The notes beneath the pieces were generated by a model that was not told the DNA's origin, did no database searches, and saw nothing but the letters and a program-made list of their open reading frames with translations. From the NCBI RefSeq assembly GCF_017881085.1, contig NZ_JADGRI010000002.1:1-51537 (forward strand): a stretch of 51,537 bases of DNA. Direction: 5' to 3'. This document shows positions 17,320 through 25,594 of this stretch, one piece after another. The position numbers and the translations under genes were made by a program. The stretch is from Bradyrhizobium sp. (GTDB lineage: Bacteria > Pseudomonadota > Alphaproteobacteria > Rhizobiales > Xanthobacteraceae). Position 1 is the first letter of the stretch. Each line of letters begins with the position of its first letter.

Positions 17320-17739
17320 GGGAGATGCGAGCGGCTTGCCCTTCTCCACGACGTAGGTGCTCGCGATCTTCGTCTTCTTGTCACCGTTCTTGCCGCCCGC
17401 ATGAGGCGTGTTGGGCGGCACCACGAAGCCGTCGCCCGGCTTCAGGGCGCGGGTCGGCTGTCCCTCGATCGGCAGGTCCAGGCCGCCTTCGATGACATAG
17501 GCGGATTCGATTCCCGGATGGGTATGCCGGGCGACGGTGACGCCCGCCTCGATCTCCGCTTCCACGATGATGGTCACATATCCGGGGGTCGGGCCGTCAG
17601 TCTGCGACAGTATCTTTCGTGTGACCCCCGGCGTCGCCGCGGGCGCCGTCGTTTGCGCCGACGCATCGGTCGCAATGAAACCTGTTACCGCGCAGAGTGC
17701 GCAGGACGCAAAACCTGCAAAGTCTCGTCGTGTCAGCAT
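17314..17739 (-). CDS. Tat-exported cupin-domain protein
   Basis: 141 aa. The N-terminus MLTRRDFAGFASCALCAVTG has a twin-arginine motif (TRRDF) and hydrophobic core ending at DASAQ. The cupin barrel has ARHTHPGIESAYVIEGGLDL (motif 1, H-x-H-x4-E) and GDGFVVPPNTPHAGGK (motif 2 His), a likely metal site. GGGAGG at good spacing fixes the start at 17739. Tat export suggests it folds with its metal before leaving the cytoplasm. Substrate unknown. Confidence 0.88.
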   Translation of the reverse strand: MLTRRDFAGFASCALCAVTGFIATDASAQTTAPAATPGVTRKILSQTDGPTPGYVTIIVEAEIEAGVTVARHTHPGIESAYVIEGGLDLPIEGQPTRALKPGDGFVVPPNTPHAGGKNGDKKTKIASTYVVEKGKPLASPA

Positions 17740-17895
17740 CACGAACCTCCCTGTCGTGTCCGGATCACTGGCGTCCGGACTTCCGTGACCGGCAAATCTG
17801 GCCGACCGCCGATCGCTTCCAGAATTGCCTGAGCGGGGATGCTTGACAAGCGGAAACACGCTTTACGTGCAGCGGCGAGTCGGTCTGCTGACGGC

Positions 17896-19461
17896 TCACC
17901 GGTCAATGTTCGCCATTCCGGTACCGCTGTGTTGCGGCGGGCCCGCGAACGGAATCAGCAAGAGGCCAGCCAGTGCCACGAAGGCGAGCAGCGCCCAGGC
18001 TTCGTTGGCGCTGAGCGCGAATGCCGCTCGTTCGACGAGCGGGCGGACATAGGCTTCGACCGTGGCGTCGGACACGTCCGGCGGCCGGTGCAGGAACAAG
18101 TCCAGGTCAAGCCCGATCGCACGCGCCGCCGTGATGTCGCCTGCGATCAGCCGGTCGCGCAGGGCTTCGGCGTGCCCGCCGGTGCGGCCATAGAGAATGG
18201 TATCGATCAATGCGATGCCGATCGCGCCGCCGAGATTCCGCATCAGATTGAACAGGCCGCTGGCGTCGGGCACCGCTGCTTCGGACAGTGCGCCCAGCGC
18301 CAGCCGGGTCGGCGGCAGCAGGCAGAACATGATTGCCGCGCCGCGCAGGATTTGCGGCCAGAACATCTCGTCGAAATCGGCGAGGCGGCTCTGGAAGGCG
18401 CTGCAGCCCAGGCCAAGCGCGAACAGCGCGAAGCCCAGAGCCGAAAGCCAGCGCGGATCGACCCGGCTTTCCAGGCTGCCGGCAATCGGTGCGGTCACGA
18501 GTTGCGCGACGCCGGTGACGAGCATGATGGTGCCGATCTCGAAGGCGTCGTGACGCCGGACATAGGCGAGGAAGACCGGCATCAGATAGACCGAGCCGAA
18601 CAATCCGACGCCGAGACAAAAACTCAAGGCGCAGCCGATCGCAAAGGAGCGCATTCGCAAGGTCGACAGATCGACCACGGGATGCGCCGCTTTCAGCGTT
18701 CTAACCGCGAATATGGCTGTCGCAGCCGCGCTGACGGAAAACAGCAGCGAACATTGCGGAGCGAGCCAGCCGTCATGCGGGGCCTGTTTCAGGCCGAGCT
18801 CCAGGCAAGCAAGCGCGATCGCCATCAGCGCGAGCGAAATTCCATCGAGCGTGGCGAGATCGTCGAAGCGAGGTTGCGTGCGCGGCAGCAGGAAAGGGGT
18901 CGCGGCCGCGGCGATGATTCCGGGAGCGACATTGATCAGGAACAGCCAATGCCAGGACCAGGTCTCCGTGATCCAGCCGCCGACCACAGGCCCGACCGTG
19001 GGCGCCAGCACCGCCATGATGCCGGCCATCGTCGTCGCCGCCGGATGCAGGCGGATCGGAAACAGCAGAAAGACCGCGGAGAAGACGGCCGGGATCAACA
19101 CGCCGCCGGCAAACCCCTGAAGCACGCGGAAGCCGATCAGGACAGGGAAATCGCCGCTGATCGCACAGCCGACGGAGGCCAGCGTAAAGAGCCCGATCGC
19201 CGTCACGAACAGCCATCGCAACGTCAATATGCGCGTCAGCCAGCCCGTGAGCGGGATGGCGATGATCTCGGCGATCAGATACGCCGTCTGGATCCAGCTC
19301 ATCCCCTCCCGCGATATCGCCAGCGCGTCCTGGATCGTCGGCAGCGATGTCGCGACCACCTGAATGTCGAGGATCGCCATGAACATGCCGAGGCACATCA
19401 AGGCGAAGCCCAGCCAGGTGGCGGCGCTTGCCTGAAGCGTCTTGGTCGCCCGTTCGCTCAT
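17896..19461 (-). CDS. DHA2-family MFS drug/metabolite exporter
   Basis: 521 aa with about 14 membrane segments. DHA2 marks: ALMCLGMFMAILDIQVVATS (motif D1), WIQTAYLIAEIIAIPLTGWL and GFRVLQGFAGGVLIPAVFS. Its ATG shares one base with the stop of the methyltransferase gene (TGATG), so it is coupled to the polyketide synthase operon and is likely its product exporter. A longer open frame to 19800 is only a shadow of that methyltransferase gene. Confidence 0.92.
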   Translation of the reverse strand: MSERATKTLQASAATWLGFALMCLGMFMAILDIQVVATSLPTIQDALAISREGMSWIQTAYLIAEIIAIPLTGWLTRILTLRWLFVTAIGLFTLASVGCAISGDFPVLIGFRVLQGFAGGVLIPAVFSAVFLLFPIRLHPAATTMAGIMAVLAPTVGPVVGGWITETWSWHWLFLINVAPGIIAAAATPFLLPRTQPRFDDLATLDGISLALMAIALACLELGLKQAPHDGWLAPQCSLLFSVSAAATAIFAVRTLKAAHPVVDLSTLRMRSFAIGCALSFCLGVGLFGSVYLMPVFLAYVRRHDAFEIGTIMLVTGVAQLVTAPIAGSLESRVDPRWLSALGFALFALGLGCSAFQSRLADFDEMFWPQILRGAAIMFCLLPPTRLALGALSEAAVPDASGLFNLMRNLGGAIGIALIDTILYGRTGGHAEALRDRLIAGDITAARAIGLDLDLFLHRPPDVSDATVEAYVRPLVERAAFALSANEAWALLAFVALAGLLLIPFAGPPQHSGTGMANIDR

Positions 19462-19967
19462 CAGGCGCCGCGCGCCATCATCGTCTGCTCCAACGCGCGG
19501 TTTTCGGCGCGGATGCGTATGGCGAGAACCGCGGCGTTGAGAACCGTGAAGATCAGGGATAGCCAAGCAAGGCCAAGAACCAGCGGCAGCAGCGCGATCT
19601 CGCCGGCCACCACGGCATAATTGGGGTGCGGCAGCAACCGGTAAGGTCCGCACCTGACCAGCGGCTCTCCCGGCAGAATGATGATCCGCGTCGTCCAGCG
19701 CGCGCCGAGCGTCCACATCACCCAGATACGAACGCCCTGCAGGACGACATAAATGAGCAGGGCAACGATGTTCAGCGGGCGATCGTGTCCGAAAATCCAC
19801 AGCGATATCAGCCAGGCCGCATGCACCGCGACGATCAAGGGATAATGCCCCGGCGCCACCTCGATCGCACCGCGAGCCCTGAGCTTGCTTGTATTGCGGC
19901 TGGAGATGACGAGCTCCGCGGCCCGCTGCAGCGTGACGAGGGCGAGAATGAGCTCGGCAGACGTCAC
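19461..19967 (-). CDS. Isoprenylcysteine carboxyl methyltransferase (ICMT) family protein, GTG start
   Basis: 168-aa integral membrane methyltransferase (4-5 helices). The family core is GPYRLLPHPNYAVVAGEIAL (substrate/SAM site, R-HPNY) and the terminal AENRALEQTMM. Bacterial members next to type III polyketide synthases (SrsB in Streptomyces, BpsB in Bacillus) O-methylate alkylresorcinol or alkylpyrone products. The start is GTG at 19967, fixed by the GTGA overlap with the polyketide synthase stop. Role in the same pathway is a strong contextual inference. Confidence 0.9.
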   Translation of the reverse strand: MTSAELILALVTLQRAAELVISSRNTSKLRARGAIEVAPGHYPLIVAVHAAWLISLWIFGHDRPLNIVALLIYVVLQGVRIWVMWTLGARWTTRIIILPGEPLVRCGPYRLLPHPNYAVVAGEIALLPLVLGLAWLSLIFTVLNAAVLAIRIRAENRALEQTMMARGA

Positions 19968-21043
19968 GCGGCGTGCCGCAGCGCGACGCAGCTTGCGGTG
20001 AAGCCGGGGCCGAGCGCCGTCAGCAACGAGCGCGCCGGCAACCCCTTTGCAACGGCTTGTTCAAGCACGAACAGGATCGTGGGCGACGACATATTGCCGT
20101 AGTCCGCTATCACCTGGCGTTCGCAGTCGAGGGTGCCCTGATCGAGCGCGAGCGCTGTCTCCAGCGCATTGACGACCTTGGCGCCCCCGGGATGGCAGAT
20201 GAACCGGTCGATGTCCGCCATCGTCAGCTGCATGTCAGCCAGAATCCGCACCACGGCCGGATTGAGATGGGCGCGGACGAAATCGGGGATGGTGCGGCGG
20301 AATATTACGCCGAACCCCTCAGGATCGACGCTCCAGCCCATGATGCCGAGCGTATCCGGCCAAAGGTGCTCACCGGCATTCTCGACCTCCGTCGCGCCGC
20401 CGTCGCCCGCGCGCAGCACGACCGCGGCCGCGCCATCGCCGAACAGGCTGACGGCGACAATGTTGGCTTTGGTGAGTTCGTCATGGCGAAGCGCGAGCGA
20501 GCAGAGCTCAATCGTCACCAGCAGTACGTTGCTGCCCGGCCGCGCCTGGGCAAGGCGCGAGGCGATCGAAAGCCCCGAGGCTCCGCCCGCGCAGCCGAGA
20601 CCGAACACCGGCACGCGCGCGACGTCGGACCGGAAACCCATTCGGCGGGCAACCCGCGCCTCCACGCTCGGCGTGGCGATCCCGGTGGAGCAGACCGTCA
20701 CGACGGTGTCGATGTCGCTGCCGGAGAGATGGGCGCTTGCCAGCGCTTTTTCGGCGACGTCGACGAACAGCACCTCGGCGCCTTCGAGAAAGGCTTCCGT
20801 GCGCTCCGGCCAGCCGCGCGGCTCGAGATACCAGTCGAAAGGTCTTACGGCGTGGCGCTTGATGATGCCGGTATTGGAAAAAATGCTGGAGAAGCGTTCG
20901 AATTCGGGAAAGCGGGCGCCGAAACCGTCCCATGCCGCGGCCAGAACATCCTTCTGCAACAACACGTTTGGGGGCACCGATGTCGCCAGGGAGACCAGGG
21001 CAGCCTTGGACATGGCAGCCTTGGGCATAGCAGCCTTGGCCAT
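19964..21043 (-). CDS. Type III polyketide synthase (chalcone/alkylpyrone synthase-like)
   Basis: 359 aa. The thiolase-fold catalytic triad is in place: Cys151 in VFGLGCAGGASGL, His284 in FICHPGGAKV and Asn317 in YGNMSSPTILFVLE. Such enzymes extend a fatty acyl or aromatic CoA starter with malonyl-CoA to make pyrones or resorcinols. AGGAGAG upstream fixes ATG 21043. The N-terminus is odd: three tandem MxKAA repeats precede the conserved LVSLATSVPPNVL. It heads an overlapping operon with an ICMT-type methyltransferase and an exporter. Starter and product are not known. Confidence 0.93.
   Translation of the reverse strand: MAKAAMPKAAMSKAALVSLATSVPPNVLLQKDVLAAAWDGFGARFPEFERFSSIFSNTGIIKRHAVRPFDWYLEPRGWPERTEAFLEGAEVLFVDVAEKALASAHLSGSDIDTVVTVCSTGIATPSVEARVARRMGFRSDVARVPVFGLGCAGGASGLSIASRLAQARPGSNVLLVTIELCSLALRHDELTKANIVAVSLFGDGAAAVVLRAGDGGATEVENAGEHLWPDTLGIMGWSVDPEGFGVIFRRTIPDFVRAHLNPAVVRILADMQLTMADIDRFICHPGGAKVVNALETALALDQGTLDCERQVIADYGNMSSPTILFVLEQAVAKGLPARSLLTALGPGFTASCVALRHAA
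20999..21043 (-). repeat. Three 15-bp tandem repeats at the start of the polyketide synthase gene
   Basis: Each unit encodes Met-x-Lys-Ala-Ala (ATG-NCC-AAG-GCT-GCN, the third ending before Leu). Every unit begins with an in-frame ATG, so loss or gain of a unit would keep the frame and a start codon. Confidence 0.85.
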
Positions 21044-21385
21044 CGCGAGAACTCTCCTGACGCTTGCGTTATGATAAGAACAGCGATGGGGATGGTTTAT
21101 TTCGGGCCTGACCAAGAATCATTTGGTCGAAAAGGTCACTAAAATGTGAGACAGGTTTTGGTCCGGCCGCGCAGGAAATGAAATCGCGATTTTGATGTTG
21201 CCAGCCAGGCGGTCCTGCCGCTTCCGATCTCCTGTCCTTGCAACATTGCAATAGCATCATTCGCGAAACGACCACCACCGTGTGCATTGATCGGCGTTCG
21301 GCGGATCGCCACGACAAAACGGGCCCCGGTTCACACCGCGGCCCGTGCGTCCGACGGGCGCCTTCGCCCGTCAACGCGGTTGCGT
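21044..21385. other. Intergenic region upstream of the polyketide synthase operon
   Basis: No gene seen. The right part holds the terminator of the minus-strand Lys/Met-rich small-protein gene (21315-21347) and a second hairpin GACGGGCG/CGCCCGTC at 21353-21372. The rest is presumably the promoter region of the operon. Confidence 0.5.
21315..21347 (-). terminator. Terminator of the Lys/Met-rich secreted small protein
   Basis: Read on the minus strand: ACGGGCC stem pairing with GGCCCGT, an inner CGGT/ACCG stem, then TTTT. It lies about 40 nt after the stop at 21386. Confidence 0.75.
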
Positions 21386-21634
21386 TTACTTGCTCATGTT
21401 GTTCATGTCGCTCTTGTCGGCCTTATGGCTCTTGCGGGCGCTGGAGCTCATTCCGGTGGTGGTGCCGGATTTCATCCTGCTGGTTTTCATTTTGCCGGAC
21501 TTCATCTTCGGCGCGGCGGCGGCGGGCGCCATATTGCCTTCGCCGGATGCGCCGGGAGCGGGCTGCGTCTGTGCCGAGGCGACCGCTGTCGCCCCCAAGA
21601 GCGAGGCGACGACGAGGGCTGTGAGTGCAAGCAA
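21386..21634 (-). CDS. Secreted small Lys/Met-rich protein (MXKDX-like)
   Basis: 82 aa if started at TTG 21634. A signal-peptide core (LLALTALVVASLLGATAVAS, AQ cleavage) is followed by a Pro/Ala linker and a Lys/Met/Ser-rich tail: MKSGKMKTSRMKSGTTTG and SHKADKSDMNNMSK. This is the build of the pentapeptide MXKDX repeat proteins, and it resembles the gene at 49131. The start is uncertain: no ATG exists in frame before a stop and the ribosome-binding site is weak, so a frameshifted or TTG start must be assumed. A good terminator follows. Confidence 0.6.
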   Translation of the reverse strand: MLALTALVVASLLGATAVASAQTQPAPGASGEGNMAPAAAAPKMKSGKMKTSRMKSGTTTGMSSSARKSHKADKSDMNNMSK

Positions 21635-21711
21635 GCTTGGAAGGCTCGGTTCCGGATCGGATGCTCACTACGGCGCGATATTGCGATGGAACCCGCCGGC
21701 AGCGGAATGCG

Positions 21712-21951
21712 TTAGCGACCATGGAAAAGCTGCTGGAAAAGTTCGAGCCGCTCAATTGCAAAACAGGATTTGATCGCATGCCCCGAGAGAACGACCTGGA
21801 AGGCGTCCAGGATCAAGGCGGCAAACATGGTGGACAAAAGGGCATGGCAAAGCCCGAGCCCAAGCCGCCACACGGTCCCGACCAGGGCATCGTGCGCGAT
21901 GAGAAGGGACAAGAGCAGCCGCGAGACAAAGCGCGCGCCCAGCAAGTTCAT
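21712..21951 (-). CDS. Possible 79-aa membrane protein (uncertain)
   Basis: MNLLGARFVSRLLLSLLIAH followed by LVGTVWRLGLGLCHALLSTM and a helical end IERLELFQQLFHGR. Two hydrophobic stretches look protein-like. However, there is no ribosome-binding site, and the opposite strand is open over the same bases with a hydrophilic Pro/Lys/Gly-rich product, so the strand is not settled. Confidence 0.3.
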   Translation of the reverse strand: MNLLGARFVSRLLLSLLIAHDALVGTVWRLGLGLCHALLSTMFAALILDAFQVVLSGHAIKSCFAIERLELFQQLFHGR

Positions 21952-22022
21952 CGCACGGATACGGTGGGGCGGTGAATTCCCGCGAAAGCCGGGCGCCCAA
22001 GCCGTCGTTCGTGAGGTGCTCC

Positions 22023-22289
22023 TCAGTCGATCCTGTTGAAATTCTCGATCTTGCGGGTCGACATGCCGGGTTTGGCAGCGTCCGGATAGACCGGCTCGCG
22101 ATGAACCTCCGTGCCGGATTCATCGACGACCACGATTGCAAGCGCTGGATCTATTAGCCGCGGTTCGTCGCGAAGCCGCCGGGCGAGCTCCTTGCTGTGC
22201 GCGATTGCAGCGGCCGCTGAAGGAAACTCGATTCCCTTTCTGTCCCTGGTTGGAATTCCATCCTTCATGTCAAAATAATAGACTCGCAT
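22023..22289 (-). CDS. DUF6894 family small protein
   Basis: 88 aa. MRVYYFDMKDGIPTRDRKGI then EFPSAAAAIAHSKELARRLR and a beta strand ALAIVVVDESGTEVHREPVY: the DUF6894 pattern of Y-F-D, a D..G.EFP segment, a helix with Ala-rich face and a final V-D-E-G strand. These proteins are abundant in Bradyrhizobium and have no known role. The start at 22289 lacks a strong ribosome-binding site but opens the conserved strand. Confidence 0.85.
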   Translation of the reverse strand: MRVYYFDMKDGIPTRDRKGIEFPSAAAAIAHSKELARRLRDEPRLIDPALAIVVVDESGTEVHREPVYPDAAKPGMSTRKIENFNRID

Positions 22290-22774
22290 GGATTTGACCG
22301 CAGGGTTTGATGGAAGGGAAAGAGCAGGTGCCCGGTTAGGAGGAGTAAAAGAGCATGCGCCCTGACGCTAAAGGAAACTGGCTCCGAATCTGATCGGCCG
22401 CGATGCTCCCGTACGTTCCTGCAGGAAAACACAGACCCGCCGCGCCGCCTTGACCTCGATCAATTTAGTTCCGTTGCCGGGCGCGCGGCATGTGGCATGC
22501 GGTCACGTGACAATTGGCTCGCCGATGCCGTGCGCTCGCGGATAAGCGAGCCGGCAATCCGCCGGTATTCCGCGATATGAAACAGGAAGCGGCACGGTGG
22601 CCGCAAATCCGTTCGGCACGGCGAGTGGGATGTTCCTCGTCGCCTGGGTCGCGGTGCCCACAAGCGGAGCGTGGGCTGCCGCTTTTGGCTCATGTTTGGC
22701 GCTTGGGCGCGACCAATCCACCGCGCCCGGCGCATTTTGGCGCGATTTGTCCAGCCGAGTCGTTTTTCGGCCGC
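22290..22774. other. Gene-poor stretch with a well-placed 12-codon ORF
   Basis: No normal gene is convincing. AGGAGGAG at 22338-22345 stands before ATG 22355, but the frame ends after MRPDAKGNWLRI (22355-22393), which looks like a broken gene or leader peptide. A GTG frame at 22597-22782 (61 codons, Trp/Ala-rich) has AGGAAG upstream but no recognisable fold. A small inverted repeat GCTCGC/GCGAGC lies near 22533-22551. Confidence 0.4.
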
Positions 22775-22960
22775 TCAGTTAGGCTTGCCCACGGAGTTGT
22801 TCCTTGGCATACTTTCAACCTCGTCGGGTTCGGCCCGGTCAATTTCCAGGCGTGCCATTCGAAGTATCAAAGTAGCCGTCGTCAGACCGAGACGCTCAGC
22901 CTCTATCGCTGCGGTATCGACCTTTTGGGCTAAGCCCTCACGTTTGCCTAGAAATGACAT
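22775..22960 (-). CDS. Possible 61-aa hypothetical protein
   Basis: MSFLGKREGLAQKVDTAAIE then AERLGLTTATLILRMARLEI and an acidic end. It reads as a helical soluble peptide, GGGAACGG precedes the ATG, and composition is less Arg/Ala-skewed than chance frames. It starts 25 nt from the divergent 62-aa gene. No family recognised; translation is plausible but unproved. Confidence 0.4.
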   Translation of the reverse strand: MSFLGKREGLAQKVDTAAIEAERLGLTTATLILRMARLEIDRAEPDEVESMPRNNSVGKPN

Positions 22961-22985
22961 TACCGTTCCCTATCAAAGGTGCGAG

Positions 22986-23174
22986 ATGAAAAATCCCACA
23001 TTTGTTGCAGAGCTGCACAAGAAGCTCGGAGCTCCATCGAGCGAAACTGTCGAAAGCCTGCGGCTGTTGAAGGCCTTCCTCAAACTTGCACCGAGCCAAC
23101 GGTCCGAAGTCATCGAACTGGTCGAACGCCTCGCGACCGACGCGCAAGCTTCCCCCGACTACCCGTTGTCCTGA
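22986..23174 (+). CDS. 62-aa helical hypothetical protein
   Basis: MKNPTFVAELHKKLGAPSSE then TVESLRLLKAFLKLAPSQRS and EVIELVERLA: a clean amphipathic three-helix pattern typical of small regulatory or DNA-associated proteins. AAGGTG lies 6 nt before the ATG. A longer upstream open frame (from 22671) is basic and looks non-coding. Convergent with the cupin that ends the minus-strand operon. Function unknown. Confidence 0.6.
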   Translation: MKNPTFVAELHKKLGAPSSETVESLRLLKAFLKLAPSQRSEVIELVERLATDAQASPDYPLS

Positions 23175-23193
23175 CAGCGGCGTACTCCCTGTT

Positions 23194-23517
23194 TCAATTG
23201 CCGGTCGAAGCGACGGCCGGCGGCCGCGTCGCAATCGCATAGATGGCGCCGCCTTCCAGTGCCTCGGATTGGTGAAGCGTACCGGCCGGCAGCTTGATGG
23301 TGTCGCCGGGACCTACGATCCGCATTCCATCCTCGCACCAGAACTTCAGCGCGCCCTTGATGATCACCAGGATCTCATCCACGGGGTGGGTGTGGAAATG
23401 ATGCACCTTGCCCGCGGCGTCGCGCTGCAATTCCACGCAGCCCTGGTCCGGAAGCAATTCCAGGATGTCGGGGTCGATCGCAAATTCCGTCTTCGTGCTT
23501 GCGATGATCTCGGTCAT
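23194..23517 (-). CDS. Cupin-domain protein, last gene of the GNAT-MFS-YqcI operon
   Basis: 107-aa single cupin. The metal site is predicted as His42, His44, Glu48 and His82: HHFHTHPVDEILVIIKGALK (motif 1) and GDTIKLPAGTLHQSEAL (motif 2). GGGAGG upstream and an ATGA overlap with the YqcI/YcgG stop fix the start at 23517, so it is co-translated with that gene. A small metal cupin beside a YqcI/YcgG protein could act on, or sense, its product; this is inference. Confidence 0.9.
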   Translation of the reverse strand: MTEIIASTKTEFAIDPDILELLPDQGCVELQRDAAGKVHHFHTHPVDEILVIIKGALKFWCEDGMRIVGPGDTIKLPAGTLHQSEALEGGAIYAIATRPPAVASTGN

Positions 23518-24269
23518 GCCGCTTCCTCCCTGGCTGATATCCGAGGGGTCTTGGCCTGCGCGAGCTTGGCGAACGGGCATCCGCTTTCCGCCTGATTGTC
23601 ATCGTGCAGGAAGTATTGCTGGTACTCGCGCCCGTCCTGGGCACCGTAGCGGCCGAGCAGCGGCGAGGGGGCGGTGGAGTCGTAAGGGATCAGGCGCTTG
23701 CGCACCTCCGCGAACGCCGCCGCCGCAGCCTTTTCCGTGCCGAGGATCTTTTCGAACACCCATCGCGGCTGGAACGTCAGCATGAAGGAGCTGGAGCGGC
23801 GGCTTTGCCGCATCACATGCGCGGGCGTGCTGCACACGACGAAGATAGGCTCACCGGAGAACGAAAACTCCCACATCGGATGATCGATCTGTTCCGGGAT
23901 CGTCTCGGGCCAGGGACTCTTGTCGAGCCGCGCCAGCTGGTCAAGCATGAGCCAGAATTTCCGGTAATAGGCATCCATCGTCTGCACCGGCCGCGGCCGG
24001 GTAAACACGACCAGGGACGTGTTCGGCCCGTGCGACCGGGATTCGGCGACGAATTGCGCGAGCTGGTCGCCGAGAACCTCGACGTCGAAGGGATCGAGAA
24101 ACAGATAGCGCAGCTGATCGAGCCGGTAGCCCGTCACGCCGAAGATGCAGGGGAAGGGTCTCGCCTCGCTGCTCATCTGCGCTTCAAACTCGGAGAACAA
24201 TACGCTTTGCCACGAGCTCACAGCGTAGTTCGAGCCGACTTCGCCTTTTCTCAAATACAAGCGCGACAT
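23514..24269 (-). CDS. YqcI/YcgG family protein (family that includes the heme N-hydroxylase GntA)
   Basis: 251 aa. The sequence has the YqcI/YcgG pattern: PFPCIFGVTGYRLDQLRYLF, SLVVFTRPRP, an aromatic WLMLDQLARLDKSPWPETIP segment, PMWEFSFSGEPIFVVCSTPA, FMLTFQPRWVFEKI and the C-terminal EYQQYFLHDDN then GCPF. The family contains GntA, reported as the heme-dependent N-hydroxylase of guanitoxin synthesis, so an N-oxygenase role is possible, but most members are uncharacterised. The start at 24269 has GAGGGG upstream. Its stop overlaps the cupin start by 4 nt and it is 29 nt after the MFS gene. Confidence 0.85.
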   Translation of the reverse strand: MSRLYLRKGEVGSNYAVSSWQSVLFSEFEAQMSSEARPFPCIFGVTGYRLDQLRYLFLDPFDVEVLGDQLAQFVAESRSHGPNTSLVVFTRPRPVQTMDAYYRKFWLMLDQLARLDKSPWPETIPEQIDHPMWEFSFSGEPIFVVCSTPAHVMRQSRRSSSFMLTFQPRWVFEKILGTEKAAAAAFAEVRKRLIPYDSTAPSPLLGRYGAQDGREYQQYFLHDDNQAESGCPFAKLAQAKTPRISAREEAA

Positions 24270-24298
24270 ACTGTCCCCTCTCACTCCGGGCGTTAACG

Positions 24299-25594
24299 CT
24301 ACTCACGGACCATCAATTTGCTCCTCATCAGCCACGGGCCGGCAATGCCCGGCAGCGACATCAGGAGCAGAATTCCAACAAGGGTGCCAAAGCCCGCATC
24401 GCTGATCGAGGCAGCGCCGTGCTCGACGCCGCTCCCGGCGAGCCGGCTAACGCCGACCATGGCGAGCCCGATCACGGGTTGCGCGGCGCCCGCGAAGATT
24501 CCGGCGGCGGTGGTGTTGACCGACGCGCCGACGCCGATCAACTCGGCGGTGTAGAGCCGCTTGGTGCATTTCAGCACCAGCGGCACGGTGCCGCCGGCGA
24601 CAAGTCCGAGTACTGCGAACACGATCGTGACATAGAGGAAGCCCAGCGCATGGGCGACCGGCGGCAGCAGCATCGCGATCAGCAGCATCCGCAGCAGGCA
24701 GATGCGGATCAGCGCGGTGTCGAGCGCCGTCGCCGCGCGATCGGCCGCGTGGCCAAGGACGATCGAGCCGATTGCATTGCAGACCATGAAGGCCAGCAGC
24801 GGCGTGCTCGCCGCCGACGGCGAGATATTGAAGAAATGCGCCACCATCGGAATTCCCCATACGCCCGACAGCGTCGTCACCACGGCGAAGTGGGATGCAA
24901 AGCTCATCGCGCATCCCCAGTTTGCCAGTTGTGACAGCGACTGGCGGCTGGCGGCCAGAACGCCGCGCAGGGTCTTGCTGCTGTGCGCCACCGGATCGGT
25001 CTTGAGGACGAGCGAGGCAAAGCAAAGGTTGGCAACGCCCACGCAGGCGATGAAGACGAAGCAGGCGCGCCAGCCGAACCCGCTCACCGCCGCGGCCAGC
25101 GGCGTCGTTGCGATCACGCCGCCGACATAGCCCGACACCTGCGAAATGCCCGACATGATGCCGAACCGTTCGTCCTTGAAGCTCAGCGCGACGAGTTTCA
25201 AGAGCGCGGTGAACACCAGCGCATCGCCGCAGGCGACAACCAGCCTGGCGGCAAAGACGTCGAGCAGGTTCGGCGCCAGCGCAAACGCGGCACTTCCCAG
25301 CGAAGACGCCGCCATGCTGACCAGCACCACGCGCTTGACGCCGTAGCGGTCGACCAGAAGGCCCGCCGGGATCTGCATCAAAGTGTAGCCCCAGAAATAA
25401 CTCGAGGCGAGCATCGCGACGCCGGCGGCGTCGGTCGAGAAGTCCGCCATGAAATTCTGGGTGATCGACTGCGGCGACACCCGCTGCAGGAACGCGATCG
25501 CATAGGCGATGGCGACCGCAGCCCAGGCCAGATAGGCGCGATCGGCGGAGCGCATGGCGGGCGCGAATCCCCGGTGCTGCTCCATGATCGCCAT
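24299..25594 (-). CDS. MFS transporter in the YqcI/cupin operon
   Basis: 431 aa with about 12 membrane helices: AYLAWAAVAIAYAIAFLQRV, the motif-A loop GLLVDRYGVKRVVLVSMAAS, and GWRACFVFIACVGVANLCFA. It resembles anion/sugar-phosphate or oxalate-type MFS porters (RVSP near the N-terminus). The ATG at 25594 overlaps the stop of the GNAT-like gene by one base, so it is coupled to it; an open frame further upstream is the shadow of that gene. Direction (uptake or export) is unknown. Confidence 0.9.
   Translation of the reverse strand: MAIMEQHRGFAPAMRSADRAYLAWAAVAIAYAIAFLQRVSPQSITQNFMADFSTDAAGVAMLASSYFWGYTLMQIPAGLLVDRYGVKRVVLVSMAASSLGSAAFALAPNLLDVFAARLVVACGDALVFTALLKLVALSFKDERFGIMSGISQVSGYVGGVIATTPLAAAVSGFGWRACFVFIACVGVANLCFASLVLKTDPVAHSSKTLRGVLAASRQSLSQLANWGCAMSFASHFAVVTTLSGVWGIPMVAHFFNISPSAASTPLLAFMVCNAIGSIVLGHAADRAATALDTALIRICLLRMLLIAMLLPPVAHALGFLYVTIVFAVLGLVAGGTVPLVLKCTKRLYTAELIGVGASVNTTAAGIFAGAAQPVIGLAMVGVSRLAGSGVEHGAASISDAGFGTLVGILLLMSLPGIAGPWLMRSKLMVRE

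Noticed and set aside
17839..19620. Plus-strand open frame of 593 codons
   Set aside because: Shadow of the DHA2 transporter; product is dominated by Arg, Gln, Asp and Gly.
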